From an uncultured Granulicatella sp. (GTDB lineage: Bacteria; Bacillota; Bacilli; Lactobacillales; Aerococcaceae): a stretch of DNA of 31,351 bases. The stretch covers positions 1-31,351 of the forward strand of contig CAKPVL010000018.1 of the NCBI GenBank assembly GCA_934193545.1. The letters run 5' to 3'. The notes under the pieces are model-generated. The model did not search any database. It saw only the letters and a list, made by a program, of their open reading frames with translations, and was not told where the DNA came from. The stretch's first letter is position 1, and the number at the start of each line of letters is the position of its first letter. The position numbers and the translations under genes were made by a program. Of this stretch, positions 15,184-23,139 are shown one piece after another.

Positions 15184-16662
15184 ATGGGATTTAAAGATTT
15201 ATTTTCTCGTAAAAAAGAAGAACCGAAAGTAGAAGAAAAACCGGTTCAACCAGAAGAAGTAAAAGAAGAGAAAAAGGAAGAAAAACAGGCAGTTGAGCCT
15301 GCTCAAAAACAAGTAGAAAAACAAAAAGAAACTGAAGAACCACGTGTATTCACTGTGGGGATTGAATATGTATACTCTGTTTCAAAAGACTCACCAGATA
15401 TGGTCGTTGCCGGACAAGTCAATGGAACGGTGAAAGTCGGGGATGAAGTCCTTCTTACAAAATTAGGTAGCGACGATGATGAACCGTTTAGAACTGCGGT
15501 TTACGGAATTCAAGTCGGCGAAGATCGCGTGATGGAAGCAACGAATCAAAAAGCCGTTTTATGGGTGGAAGATGCGACAAAATTCTTCCCATATGTTGGG
15601 ACAGTGCTTCATTCTGAAGGTGTTACTGAAAAACAATTATACTCTGCATACATCAACGCATTAGGCGAACGATTTATCGGCGTTGAAGGTGGCGTTCTTA
15701 CAGATATGGACCGCGCGCATTTAACAGTATCGGACGTAGCTGAAATTTGGCGACTTCTTTTATGGTATTGCAACGCAAATGCGGAGAAAGATACGGAAGA
15801 AACACGCGAAGAAAACTTCAACAAGATTCGCACGCTGGTAACGATTGTTCGCGATAAATTATTCCTTTTAGATGGTATTTACGCGGTTTATTCTAAGAAA
15901 ACTGGTGAGCCATACTTATTTACAAAAACAACGACAACAGATAATGATAACTACATCACTTCACCGCCAATGGTTCATTTCGTAACGAAGGCATTTAAAG
16001 AAAACTTGAAAGAACAAAATGAAGATACAGAAGACTTAGAACTTCGCTATATCGACAATGGAGAAGATAAAGAAGGCATTCGAAACTTCATTAGAGAAGT
16101 TGTGTTACTCGACGGCGCTCAAGGCGTTCGCATTCTTTCTGAATATACTGCGATTGCGGCAGAAGGTCTGATTGAGTTTCCAAACTACGAAGGCATGCGT
16201 GATGTCGACATTCCTGTAGAAAACCCAGGATTGGTTCGCTGGATGCTTCTTCTAGGCCAATTAGGAAAACCAGATACTCCTGAAAAAGAATTTCTACATG
16301 AAATGTACTTCTATTTCTTCGGACAAGAATTATTGAAGTCTACTTTCATCATTCCAATGCGTACTCATGGTGAGATTCCAGAAGCCAACGAAAATGGTGT
16401 AACAAGTTTCAAAGAAGGAATGACGTTTGATTTAGCGATGGTCGACGGAAGAGAGAAGGAACAAGCCTTGATGTTCTTCACAGACTGGCTACGATTCCGC
16501 CAAAAATTCGGAGAAGAGTGGCAAGGGCTCATGCAACCACTTGATGGCAACCTAGGACTCCATGATGTAATCATCAACGGAACAGGAAACCCAGAAGCGG
16601 GGGCCTATATTACAGAAAGCATCTTTAACAAAATTAAAGAAGCCCACAAAAAAGACGCATAA
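15184..16662 (+). CDS. Multidomain cytosolic protein: charged tail, EF-Tu domain-2-like barrel, SseB-like C-terminus
   Basis: 492 residues, not a family I can name. Residues 1-55 are Lys/Glu-rich and low complexity after MGFKDLFSRKK. Residues about 55-135 resemble the beta-barrel domain 2 of translation GTPases (VYSVSKDSPDMVVAGQV, GTVKVGDEVLL, AVYGIQV), but there is no GTPase domain. Residues about 145-370 look helical and carry no motif I recognise. The last 110 residues resemble the SseB N-terminal domain (ALMFFTDWLRFRQKF, DVIINGTGNPEAGAYI). It has no signal peptide or membrane segment. It has a strong ribosome site (AGGAGG) and its own promoter and terminator, so it is a well-expressed single-gene unit. 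Domain assignments are by pattern and are moderate at best. Confidence 0.7.
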   Translation: MGFKDLFSRKKEEPKVEEKPVQPEEVKEEKKEEKQAVEPAQKQVEKQKETEEPRVFTVGIEYVYSVSKDSPDMVVAGQVNGTVKVGDEVLLTKLGSDDDEPFRTAVYGIQVGEDRVMEATNQKAVLWVEDATKFFPYVGTVLHSEGVTEKQLYSAYINALGERFIGVEGGVLTDMDRAHLTVSDVAEIWRLLLWYCNANAEKDTEETREENFNKIRTLVTIVRDKLFLLDGIYAVYSKKTGEPYLFTKTTTTDNDNYITSPPMVHFVTKAFKENLKEQNEDTEDLELRYIDNGEDKEGIRNFIREVVLLDGAQGVRILSEYTAIAAEGLIEFPNYEGMRDVDIPVENPGLVRWMLLLGQLGKPDTPEKEFLHEMYFYFFGQELLKSTFIIPMRTHGEIPEANENGVTSFKEGMTFDLAMVDGREKEQALMFFTDWLRFRQKFGEEWQGLMQPLDGNLGLHDVIINGTGNPEAGAYITESIFNKIKEAHKKDA

Positions 16663-16665
16663 TGC

Positions 16666-16697
16666 ATAAGGACTCACAGTGTGGGTCCTTATTTTTT
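16666..16697 (+). terminator. Intrinsic terminator (repeated hairpin sequence)
   Basis: AAGGACTCACA pairs with TGTGGGTCCTT and is followed by ATTTTTT. The same 15-base hairpin core occurs in the terminator at 22586. Confidence 0.9.
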
Positions 16698-16801
16698 GTC
16701 TATTTGGCAATGCTTATAGGTAGTTTTGAGGGTGTTTTTATGCTGAAATTTATCAAATTTTCTCTTGTTTTAAAATTCTTACGTTTTTCTTAACTTTTCA
16801 G

Positions 16802-16830
16802 TTGATTTTTTCTGAGAAAAGCGCTATTAT
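16802..16830 (+). promoter_or_regulatory. Promoter with no gene directly downstream (candidate small-RNA promoter)
   Basis: TTGATT (16802-16807), 17-bp spacer, TATTAT (16825-16830). The predicted transcript start near 16837 is about 50 bp ahead of a strong terminator. Confidence 0.6.
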
Positions 16831-16836
16831 ACAAAT

Positions 16837-16931
16837 AATCTTTTGCTCTGTAATTGATTTTGCACGGCAATTGATGTTCGACTAACGTTAACTTTCGCAG
16901 TGTTTACACCGAAGGCTAGCGTTCTTTTTTT
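16837..16931 (+). ncRNA. Candidate small RNA of about 95 nt
   Basis: Between a good promoter (16802-16830) and a strong intrinsic terminator lies a segment with no open frame or ribosome site. The terminator stem pairs AACGTTA..CTTTCG..GTGT with ACAC..GAAGG..TAGCGTT at 16884-16923, then seven T. A second small stem is possible (AATTG with CAATT). The terminator cannot belong to the upstream gene, which already has one at 16666-16697. The downstream gene queG has its own promoter after it. The class is not recognised; it could also be a leader fragment or a 5'-decoy transcript. Confidence 0.5.
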
Positions 16932-16949
16932 GCGCAAAATTTAGACACT

Positions 16950-16977
16950 TTGTGATAAAAGAGAAGTATAGTACAAT
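16950..16977 (+). promoter_or_regulatory. queG promoter
   Basis: TTGTGA (16950-16955), 16-bp spacer, TACAAT (16972-16977). It overlaps an upstream in-frame start, which supports the later ATG at 17006. Confidence 0.6.
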
Positions 16978-17005
16978 AGATAGGAACAAAGAGAGGAGGT
17001 TTTTG

Positions 17006-18214
17006 ATGGATACAGCAGTCTTAAAACAGAAAATTATTGCAAAAAGTAAAGAGCTTGGCATCGATAAGATTGGTTTTGCTTCTGCCGAGCCGTTTACGCA
17101 CTTAGAAGAGAGCATGCGCCGCTCAAAAGAACTCGGCCATACGACAGGATTTGAGCATCCAGTGCTAGAAGAGCGTATTTATCCTGAGAAAATCTTCGAT
17201 ACTCCAAAAACGATTATTTCCATCGCGCTAGCATATCCGACACTTCCGAAAAATAAGCCGGAACGTGTGAAGGGAGAGCGTCGCGGGGCCTTTGCACGGG
17301 CTTCGTGGGGGGAGGATTATCACTTTATTCTCTCAAGACGCATGGAAGCACTGATTCATTACATCAAAGAAGAAGTTCAAGACGAAGATTCCCGCTTTAA
17401 GCCAATGGTCGACACGGGTGAATTAATCGATGTCCGCGTGGCTGAGCGTGCGGGGATTGGCTTTGTCGGCAAAAATGGCCTTCTGATTACGAAGGAATTT
17501 GGCTCGTATGTCTACTTAGGCGAGCTGATTACGAATATCGAGTTTCCAACCGATGAAATGGTAGATTACGGCTGCGGCGATTGTACGCGCTGTGTGGATT
17601 TCTGTCCAACCGGTGCGCTTCTGGGCGACGGGCGTATGAATGCCATGCGCTGCTTGTCGTATCAGACGCAGACGAAGGGCTTTATGCCGCAAGAGTTTCG
17701 TAAAAAAATCGGGCATGTGATTTACGGCTGTGACATTTGCCAGCAAGTGTGTCCGTATAATAAGGGGAAAGATTTCCACTTGCATCCTGAAATGGAGCCA
17801 TCCGTTGAGGAGACGCATCCGCTATTGAAGCCGCTCGTGACGATTTCGAACAAGGAATTCAAGGAGCGTTTTGGCAAAATGGCCGGATCGTGGCGTGGAA
17901 AGAAGCCGTTGCAGCGAAATGCGATTATCGCCCTGGCCAACTACCGCGATAAAACGGCGGTGCCACTGCTGCTTCGTGTGATGAAAGAAGATATGCGTCC
18001 CGTGATGAAGGGGACCGCTGCATGGGCCGTTGCAGAAATCGTGAATGAGTCGAATCAAGAGATGATCGATTATTTTAACGAGCAAAAAGCAGCAGCAACC
18101 AAGAAACTCGAATCGCTCGAAAACCCGTCGAAGGAAGATATCGAGTTAGTGGAAGAATTAGATAAAGCAATTGTAGTTTTACAAGAAAAATATAGAGAAG
18201 AGGCAACCAAATGA
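17006..18214 (+). CDS. queG: Epoxyqueuosine reductase QueG
   Basis: A 402-residue enzyme for the last step of queuosine synthesis: cobalamin-dependent reduction of epoxyqueuosine to queuosine in the wobble position of GUN tRNAs. Two 4Fe-4S motifs are visible: [16 protein letters not shown] and [13 protein letters not shown]. The N-terminal region has the typical GFASAEPF and the active-site stretch [21 protein letters not shown]. The C-terminal part (about 300-400) is HEAT-like, as in longer QueG proteins. The ATG at 17006 sits after GAGGAGG. It overlaps trmL by ATGA, so two tRNA anticodon-loop modification genes are coupled. Confidence 0.95.
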   Translation: MDTAVLKQKIIAKSKELGIDKIGFASAEPFTHLEESMRRSKELGHTTGFEHPVLEERIYPEKIFDTPKTIISIALAYPTLPKNKPERVKGERRGAFARASWGEDYHFILSRRMEALIHYIKEEVQDEDSRFKPMVDTGELIDVRVAERAGIGFVGKNGLLITKEFGSYVYLGELITNIEFPTDEMVDYGCGDCTRCVDFCPTGALLGDGRMNAMRCLSYQTQTKGFMPQEFRKKIGHVIYGCDICQQVCPYNKGKDFHLHPEMEPSVEETHPLLKPLVTISNKEFKERFGKMAGSWRGKKPLQRNAIIALANYRDKTAVPLLLRVMKEDMRPVMKGTAAWAVAEIVNESNQEMIDYFNEQKAAATKKLESLENPSKEDIELVEELDKAIVVLQEKYREEATK

Positions 18215-18720
18215 CGGTAAATCATATCGTATTATTTGAACCACAAATCCCAGCCAATACTGGAAATATCGCAAGAACATGTGCGGCGACGAATTCGCCA
18301 CTGCATCTGATTGAACCGCTTGGATTCTCGACAGATGACAAGCACTTAAAACGCGCGGGGCTCGATTATTGGCATGATGTCGATATTACGTATCACAAAT
18401 CCCTTGAAGCGTTCTTGGAATATCTAGGAGAACGTCCATTATATTTAATTACAAAATTCGCCAACCATACGTATGATGAGGTGGATTTAGCCCGCGATGA
18501 GGAGCAATTCTTCATGTTCGGAAAAGAAACAACCGGTCTTCCTGAAGAGTTTATGCGCGAAAACGAAGAGAAATGCTTGCGTCTTCCGATGAATGATACG
18601 CATGTGCGTTCATTGAACTTATCGAATACGGCAGCGATTGTCGTGTACGAAGCGCTTCGCCAACAACGTTTTGCAGGGCTTGAGCTCGTGCATACGTATG
18701 ACCATGATAAATTGAAGTAG
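18211..18720 (+). CDS. trmL: tRNA (cytidine/uridine-34 2'-O)-methyltransferase TrmL
   Basis: A 169-residue SPOUT enzyme, full length for TrmL. It has the N-terminal motif [16 protein letters not shown], the knot motifs FGKETTGLP and [20 protein letters not shown], and an ending VVYEALRQ. It methylates the ribose of nucleotide 34 in tRNA-Leu isoacceptors using SAM. Its start overlaps the queG stop (ATGA), and a 51-codon membrane gene follows nine bases after its stop. All three are probably one operon. Confidence 0.95.
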   Translation: MTVNHIVLFEPQIPANTGNIARTCAATNSPLHLIEPLGFSTDDKHLKRAGLDYWHDVDITYHKSLEAFLEYLGERPLYLITKFANHTYDEVDLARDEEQFFMFGKETTGLPEEFMRENEEKCLRLPMNDTHVRSLNLSNTAAIVVYEALRQQRFAGLELVHTYDHDKLK

Positions 18721-18729
18721 GTGACCGAG

Positions 18730-18885
18730 ATGGATCGAAAATTATATCAATGTATTGTGTACGCCATTTGTGCGATTGCCTTTGTGATTTTAGCGGTCAC
18801 TTCGAAGCCTCTCTATGGCATCTGCGCGGCATTATTTGCCATTTCATCAGTGGTCAATGGGATTCGTTATTTCAAAGAGAAGTAA
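18730..18885 (+). CDS. 51-residue membrane protein, two predicted helices
   Basis: An ATG at 18730 follows the trmL stop by nine bases, with AGGTGA at 18719-18724 as a possible ribosome site; an in-frame GTG at 18721 is an alternative. The frame ends TAA at 18883-18885. The peptide has a short charged start (MDRKLYQ), helix 1 (CIVYAICAIAFVILAV), a turn SKPLYG, helix 2 (ICAALFAISSVV) and a positive tail RYFKEK. That pattern is typical of small integral membrane proteins. I do not recognise the family. Position suggests co-transcription with queG-trmL. Confidence 0.68.
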   Translation: MDRKLYQCIVYAICAIAFVILAVTSKPLYGICAALFAISSVVNGIRYFKEK

Positions 18886-18924
18886 AATTGCAAAATCGCG
18901 CTAGTTATGATACAGTGGATGACA

Positions 18925-19159
18925 GTTAAATAGCAAAATTGATGAAAAAGAGAGTAGTTTTTAACCGAATGTATTAGCGAGTTGGAAGGGTGAAAGCCAA
19001 CCATTCATTAAAAATGAACCGCACTTTTGAAATGATTATTTGAAATGTAGGATAATCCGGATTCGCCGTTACCGAGTAAAGTGGCTCAATTTGAGCAAGC
19101 AGAGTGGTACCACGGGAATTCTCGTCTCTATATGACTGTCGTCGTATAGGGATTTTTTT
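18925..19159 (+). promoter_or_regulatory. T-box leader of argS (Arg, CGC specifier)
   Basis: Non-coding leader with a probable promoter (TTGCAA 18888-18893, TACAGT 18911-18916). The stem I region includes GAGAGTAG. A specifier loop GAACCGCAC places CGC, an Arg codon, at 19020-19022. The T-box sequence AGAGTGGTACCACGG is at 19101-19115. A terminator stem (TCTCTATATG with CGTATAGGGA) ends in seven T at 19153-19159. Uncharged tRNA-Arg would pair at specifier and T-box and prevent termination, raising ArgRS when arginine is scarce. This agrees with the gene that follows. Confidence 0.9.
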
Positions 19160-19205
19160 GTGCAAATGGATATCCGAGTAAAAACCAAAGAAAAGGAGAA
19201 CAAAG

Positions 19206-20897
19206 ATGAATTATAAGAAAATTGTTGCAGAACAAATCGCAAAAACAGTCGGCGAGCATTTAAGCGTTGATGAAATCGTATCAATGATTGAAGTGCCTAA
19301 ATACGCGAACCAAGGGGACTTAGCTTTTCCTGCATTTACACTTGCAAAAGTATTACGTAAAGCGCCACAAGCCATCGCAGCAGAAATCGTAGAAGCCGTT
19401 AGCGATAAGCATATCGAAAGCGCAGAAGCAATGGGACCTTACGCGAACTTCTTCTTGGAACGTAGCGCTTTTGCTGATGAAGTCTTAAAAGAAGTCTTAG
19501 AACTTGGCGAGCATTACGGTGACTGGGATTACGGTCAAGGACGTAAAGTCGTGATCGATATGTCTTCACCAAACATCGCAAAACCAATGTCAATGGGACA
19601 TTTACGTTCAACAGTAATCGGGAACGCGATTGCGAACCTTGAGAAAAAAGTGGGCTATGAGCCAATTCGTATCAACCACTTAGGAGACTGGGGAACACAA
19701 TTCGGGAAATTAATCGAAGCGTACAAATTATGGGGGAGCGAAGAGCTTGTAAAAGCAGATCCAATCGCAGAACTCATTAAATTATACGTTCGTTTCCACG
19801 AAGAAGCAGAACTAGACCCAACGCTTGATGACAAAGGCCGTGCATGGTTCAAGAAACTAGAAGATGGAGACCCAGAAGCGGTTCGTCTATGGGAATGGTT
19901 CAGAAGCGAATCCTTAAAAGAATTCAACCGCGTGTATGACTTACTCGGCGTTACTTTTGATTCATACAACGGTGAAGCGTTCTATAACGACAAGATGGAC
20001 GTTGTGGTCGACATGCTTGAAGAAGCAAACTTACTAAAAGTGGATAATGGCGCTACCATCGTAAACCTTGAAAAATATGATTTACCACCAGCATTAATTA
20101 AAAAATCAGACGGCGCAACATTATACATGACACGTGACTTAGCAGCCGCAAACTACCGTAAGAATACTTACGATTTCGCGAAATGTATTTACGTGGTAGG
20201 GATGGAACAATCAAACCACTTCAAACAATTAAAAGCAGTCTTAAAGGAATTAAACTTACCTTGGTCTGAAGATATCGTGCATATTCCATTCGGACTAATC
20301 ACATTGAACGGTAAGAAATTATCGACACGTAAAGGGAAAATCATCCTTCTTGAAGGCGTGTTAAAAGAAGCAACAGAACTTGCTTTGAAACAAATCGAAG
20401 CGAAAAACCCATCACTTGAAAACAAAGAAGCAGTGGCACACGCTGTTGGGGTGGGTGCGGTTATTTTCCACGACTTGAAGAACGACCGTACAAACAACTT
20501 CGACTTCGCGCTGGAAGAAGTCGTGCAATTTGAAGGAGAAACAGGTCCTTATGTGCAATATACACATGCTCGTGCGATGAGTATTTTACGTAAAGCCAAC
20601 CATACAGTGGACAAGGAAGCTGCCTTCTCATTAACAGACGATGATGCGTGGGAAGTATTGAAACTCATCGAAAACTATCCAAACGTTGTGCGTTTTGCTG
20701 AAGAAAAATGCGAACCATCAGCGATTGCGAAATACGTGATCAACTTAGCACAAGCGTTCAATAAATATTACGCACATACAAAAGTACTCGTTGAAGATGA
20801 AGCCTTCAACAGCCGTATCGCTTTAGTACAAACAACAGCAAGCATCCTAAAACAAGGCTTAGCGCTTCTTGGCGTAGCTGCTCCAGATGAAATGTAG
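19206..20897 (+). CDS. argS: Arginyl-tRNA synthetase
   Basis: A 563-residue class I synthetase of full length. The N-terminal Arg-tRNA-recognition domain (about 1-90) is followed by the HIGH-type signature [16 protein letters not shown] (about 120-135) and the conserved [12 protein letters not shown]. The KMSKS-type loop is KLSTRKGK (about 358-365), and the anticodon-binding helical domain carries [19 protein letters not shown]. It joins arginine to its tRNA using ATP in the cytosol. AAAGGAG lies upstream of the ATG. It is controlled by the T-box just before it. The tyrS promoter begins three bases after its stop codon. Confidence 0.97.
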   Translation: MNYKKIVAEQIAKTVGEHLSVDEIVSMIEVPKYANQGDLAFPAFTLAKVLRKAPQAIAAEIVEAVSDKHIESAEAMGPYANFFLERSAFADEVLKEVLELGEHYGDWDYGQGRKVVIDMSSPNIAKPMSMGHLRSTVIGNAIANLEKKVGYEPIRINHLGDWGTQFGKLIEAYKLWGSEELVKADPIAELIKLYVRFHEEAELDPTLDDKGRAWFKKLEDGDPEAVRLWEWFRSESLKEFNRVYDLLGVTFDSYNGEAFYNDKMDVVVDMLEEANLLKVDNGATIVNLEKYDLPPALIKKSDGATLYMTRDLAAANYRKNTYDFAKCIYVVGMEQSNHFKQLKAVLKELNLPWSEDIVHIPFGLITLNGKKLSTRKGKIILLEGVLKEATELALKQIEAKNPSLENKEAVAHAVGVGAVIFHDLKNDRTNNFDFALEEVVQFEGETGPYVQYTHARAMSILRKANHTVDKEAAFSLTDDDAWEVLKLIENYPNVVRFAEEKCEPSAIAKYVINLAQAFNKYYAHTKVLVEDEAFNSRIALVQTTASILKQGLALLGVAAPDEM

Positions 20898-20900
20898 TCA

Positions 20901-20929
20901 TTGACATCAAGTAGGATAAGCCGTATACT
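20901..20929 (+). promoter_or_regulatory. tyrS leader promoter
   Basis: TTGACA (20901-20906), exactly 17 bp, TATACT (20924-20929). It starts three bases after the argS stop. Confidence 0.88.
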
Positions 20930-20935
20930 AAATGC

Positions 20936-21168
20936 ACATATATAAGCAATGAACAAGCGCAGTAGTGGTTGTCCACGGGAGAAAGAAGAGAATTGTCGGT
21001 CGGTGCAAGACAATCCCCCACATCCGCGAAGTACACTTGGGAGCAATCCGTCAGGACGTCTCATCCGCGATAAGGATGCTCGAGTGGATGATGCCCTGCA
21101 TCGTCAACAAGGGTGGTAACACGGTGAAAATCGTCCCTAATAGTCTTTTTGGCTATTAGGGATTTTTT
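20936..21168 (+). promoter_or_regulatory. T-box leader of tyrS (Tyr, TAC specifier)
   Basis: The leader has GAAGTACAC with the specifier TAC at 21032-21034 and the T-box AGGGTGGTAACACGG at 21110-21124. The terminator pairs TCCCTAATAG (21134-21143) with CTATTAGGGA (21153-21162) and is followed by six T. The Tyr codon agrees with the downstream tyrosyl-tRNA synthetase, so this leader and the argS leader respond independently to Tyr and Arg supply. Confidence 0.94.
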
Positions 21169-21196
21169 ATTTACAAGAAAGAAGGGAAGAAACAAG

Positions 21197-22462
21197 ATGA
21201 ACATTATCGATGATTTAGAATGGCGCGGCGCCATCAACCAAATGACAGATGAAGAAGGCTTACGTGCCTTAACAAACGAAAAGGCTGTATCACTCTACTG
21301 TGGGGTAGACCCAACTGGAGACAGCATGCACATTGGACACTTAATTCCATTTATGATTCTTCGTCGTTTCCAATTAGCAGGACATAAACCAGTCATCTTG
21401 ATTGGTGGAGCAACAGGTTCTATCGGGGATCCAAGTGGTCGTACAAGCGAACGTGTGCTTCAATCAATGGAACAAGTTCAACACAATGTAGAAAAATTAA
21501 CAGCGCAAATGAAGAAATTATTCTTCACCACCGATGAAGACCAAGCAACATTACGCCTTGTAAACAACTACGATTGGACAAAAGATTTATCATTATTAGA
21601 CTTCTTGCGTGACTACGGGAAGCATTTCAACTTAAACACAATGCTTGCTAAAGACGTGGTCGCAAGCCGTCTAGAAGTGGGAATTTCATTTACAGAATTC
21701 TCATACCAAATCCTACAATCAATGGACTTCTTGCATTTATTCAAGACAGAAGACGTGCAAGTTCAAATCGGTGGTGCGGACCAATGGGGGAACATCACTT
21801 CAGGTCTTGAATTAATCCGTAAAGTGGAAGGGGCAGAGTCTCGTGCTTACGGTTTAACCATTCCATTGATGTTAAAATCAGACGGTACAAAATTCGGAAA
21901 ATCAGCTGGTGGCGCTGTATGGCTCGACCCTGAAAAGACAACTCCATACGAATTTTACCAATTCTGGTTAAACCAAGATGACCGTGACGTGATTAAATAC
22001 ATCAAGTACTTCACATTCCTAGACCGCGAAGAAATCGAAGCGCTCGAAGAAAAAGTGGCGACAGAACCACATAAACGTGAAGCACAAATCCGCCTTGCAG
22101 AAGAAGTGACTCGCTTCGTTCACGGTGAAAAAGCCCTAGAAGACGCGAAGAAAATTACAAACGCGCTCTTCACAGGGAACGTACAACAATTAACAGCCGA
22201 CGAAATCGAACAAGGCTTCAAAAACATGCCAACTTTTGAAAGTTCAAAAGAAAGCCAAAACTTAGCAACTTGGCTTGTTGATCTTGGCATCGAACCATCA
22301 AGAAGACAATCACGCGAAGACATTCAAAACGGCGCGATTTCAATCAACGGTGAAAAAGTAACCGACCTCGAATTCGAATGGACGAAAGAACAATCTTTTG
22401 AAGAACGCTTCGTCATCGTCCGCCGCGGTAAGAAAAAATACTTCTTAGTAGTGTTGAAATAA
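21197..22462 (+). CDS. tyrS: Tyrosyl-tRNA synthetase
   Basis: A 421-residue class Ic synthetase. The HIGH motif is exact at residues 45-48 (SMHIGHLIPF). The tyrosine-binding stretch includes QILQSMDFLHLF and IGGADQWGNI, and the KMSKS loop reads KFGKS (about 234-238). The C-terminus has an S4 RNA-binding domain (RRQSREDIQNGAISINGEKV). An in-frame ATG 16 codons upstream lies in the terminator of the T-box and is excluded; the chosen ATG has AAGGGAAG before it. A structured repeat element begins right after the stop codon. Confidence 0.96.
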   Translation: MNIIDDLEWRGAINQMTDEEGLRALTNEKAVSLYCGVDPTGDSMHIGHLIPFMILRRFQLAGHKPVILIGGATGSIGDPSGRTSERVLQSMEQVQHNVEKLTAQMKKLFFTTDEDQATLRLVNNYDWTKDLSLLDFLRDYGKHFNLNTMLAKDVVASRLEVGISFTEFSYQILQSMDFLHLFKTEDVQVQIGGADQWGNITSGLELIRKVEGAESRAYGLTIPLMLKSDGTKFGKSAGGAVWLDPEKTTPYEFYQFWLNQDDRDVIKYIKYFTFLDREEIEALEEKVATEPHKREAQIRLAEEVTRFVHGEKALEDAKKITNALFTGNVQQLTADEIEQGFKNMPTFESSKESQNLATWLVDLGIEPSRRQSREDIQNGAISINGEKVTDLEFEWTKEQSFEERFVIVRRGKKKYFLVVLK

Positions 22463-22645
22463 AAGACTTACGGATGATTCCTGCGAATTGCAGCGGATTT
22501 GTTTATCATCACTGTAACGTTGCACCGGCGCAAGCCTCGGTCTTGCGCCTTAAAAGCCTCAAAGAGGGCGTAAGACCAAAGACAAAACAGGACTCACAGT
22601 GTGAGTCCTGTTTCTTGTTTGTGAGCTGACGATAACGAGCAAATC
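22463..22645 (+). repeat. Structured 3'-UTR element, copy 3 (second hairpin replaced)
   Basis: It starts at the tyrS stop. GCACCGG at 22522-22528 is followed by hairpin 1 (GCGCAAG 22528-22534, loop CCTCGGT, CTTGCGC 22542-22548) and AAGCCTCAAA at 22554-22563. The arms are shorter: GATTTG..TATCATCA near 22496-22511 pairs with sequence near 22624-22643. In place of the usual second hairpin are a segment that can pair back on hairpin 1 (GGTCTTGCGCC 22539-22549 with GGCGTAAGACC 22567-22577) and then a terminator hairpin. The TTCRCAT linker is absent. A divergent or hybrid copy. Confidence 0.65.
22586..22613 (+). terminator. Hairpin terminator inside element copy 3
   Basis: AACAGGACTCAC pairs perfectly with GTGAGTCCTGTT around a short AGT-type loop, followed by TTTCTTGTTT. 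Its 15-base core equals that of the terminator at 16666. Confidence 0.75.
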
Positions 22646-22740
22646 ACAAAGTTGAAAACTAAAAAAGTTTTTTTAAATAGATTTTCAAACCCTCTATAAA
22701 CGCCTACACAACAACATTTCAAAAGCGAATGTAAAAAACA

Positions 22741-22764
22741 CAATATAATGTATACGTTATATTG
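22741..22764 (-). terminator. 24-bp A/T-rich palindrome, possible terminator of the lacC-like transcript
   Basis: A palindrome with one mismatched pair (CAATATAA..GTATAC..TTATATTG). On the minus strand it is followed by TGTTTTTT, so it could end the leftward transcript after element copy 4. It could also be an operator. The surrounding 22646-22950 holds no supported gene, and its short frames look random. Confidence 0.45.
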
Positions 22765-22950
22765 CAAAATAACTTTTTGGTCAAAAGCCCGAATTTGTTG
22801 CCTCCAAAACTCAAGATTTTAGGTAGCTCATTTCGAATGCAAAAGCTGAGCACCTTTCCATTTAAAACTGCAGCTCGCTCAATCCAATGAAAGCTCGAGT
22901 TGTTTTAAAACAGAAACCGCAGAGTTATCTTCAAGCGGAGAAAAAATAAG

Positions 22951-23130
22951 ATTCCAAAGAATGGGCGGATTTTATAATAACCGTAATGGGGGATAGGATT
23001 AAATGCGAAATAGCGGCCGTCAGAAATTTTTCTGTGCGGCCGCTTTGAGGCTTTGAAGGTGAGAGACTTCGGCTCGAACCGGTCCCCCATTACAGTTATT
23101 ATGAATAAATCCGCAAGGATTCTTTGGAAT
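22951..23130 (-). repeat. Structured 3'-UTR element, copy 4 (complete, minus strand)
   Basis: Arms 22951-22993 and 23083-23130 pair, with blocks ATTCCAAAGAAT, GCGGATTT, ATAATAAC and GTAATGGGGGA. Reading leftward: ACCGG, hairpin 1 (GGTTCGAG 23073-23080, loop CCGAAGT, CTCTCACC 23058-23065), AAAGCCTCAAAG (23044-23055). Hairpin 2 at 23012-23044 (AGCGGCCG base, AGAAA/TTTCT top) leads to TTCGCAT. It starts about 10 bases after the stop of the lacC-like gene and runs in that gene's direction. Stem sequences differ from copies 1-3, loops agree. Confidence 0.82.
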
Positions 23131-23139
23131 CAAATGGAA

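Noticed and set aside
23058..23090. tRNA-like T-arm (GGTTCGAGCC type) in element copies 4 and 5
   Set aside because: No acceptor, D or anticodon arms fit around it; the segment is hairpin 1 of the repeat element.
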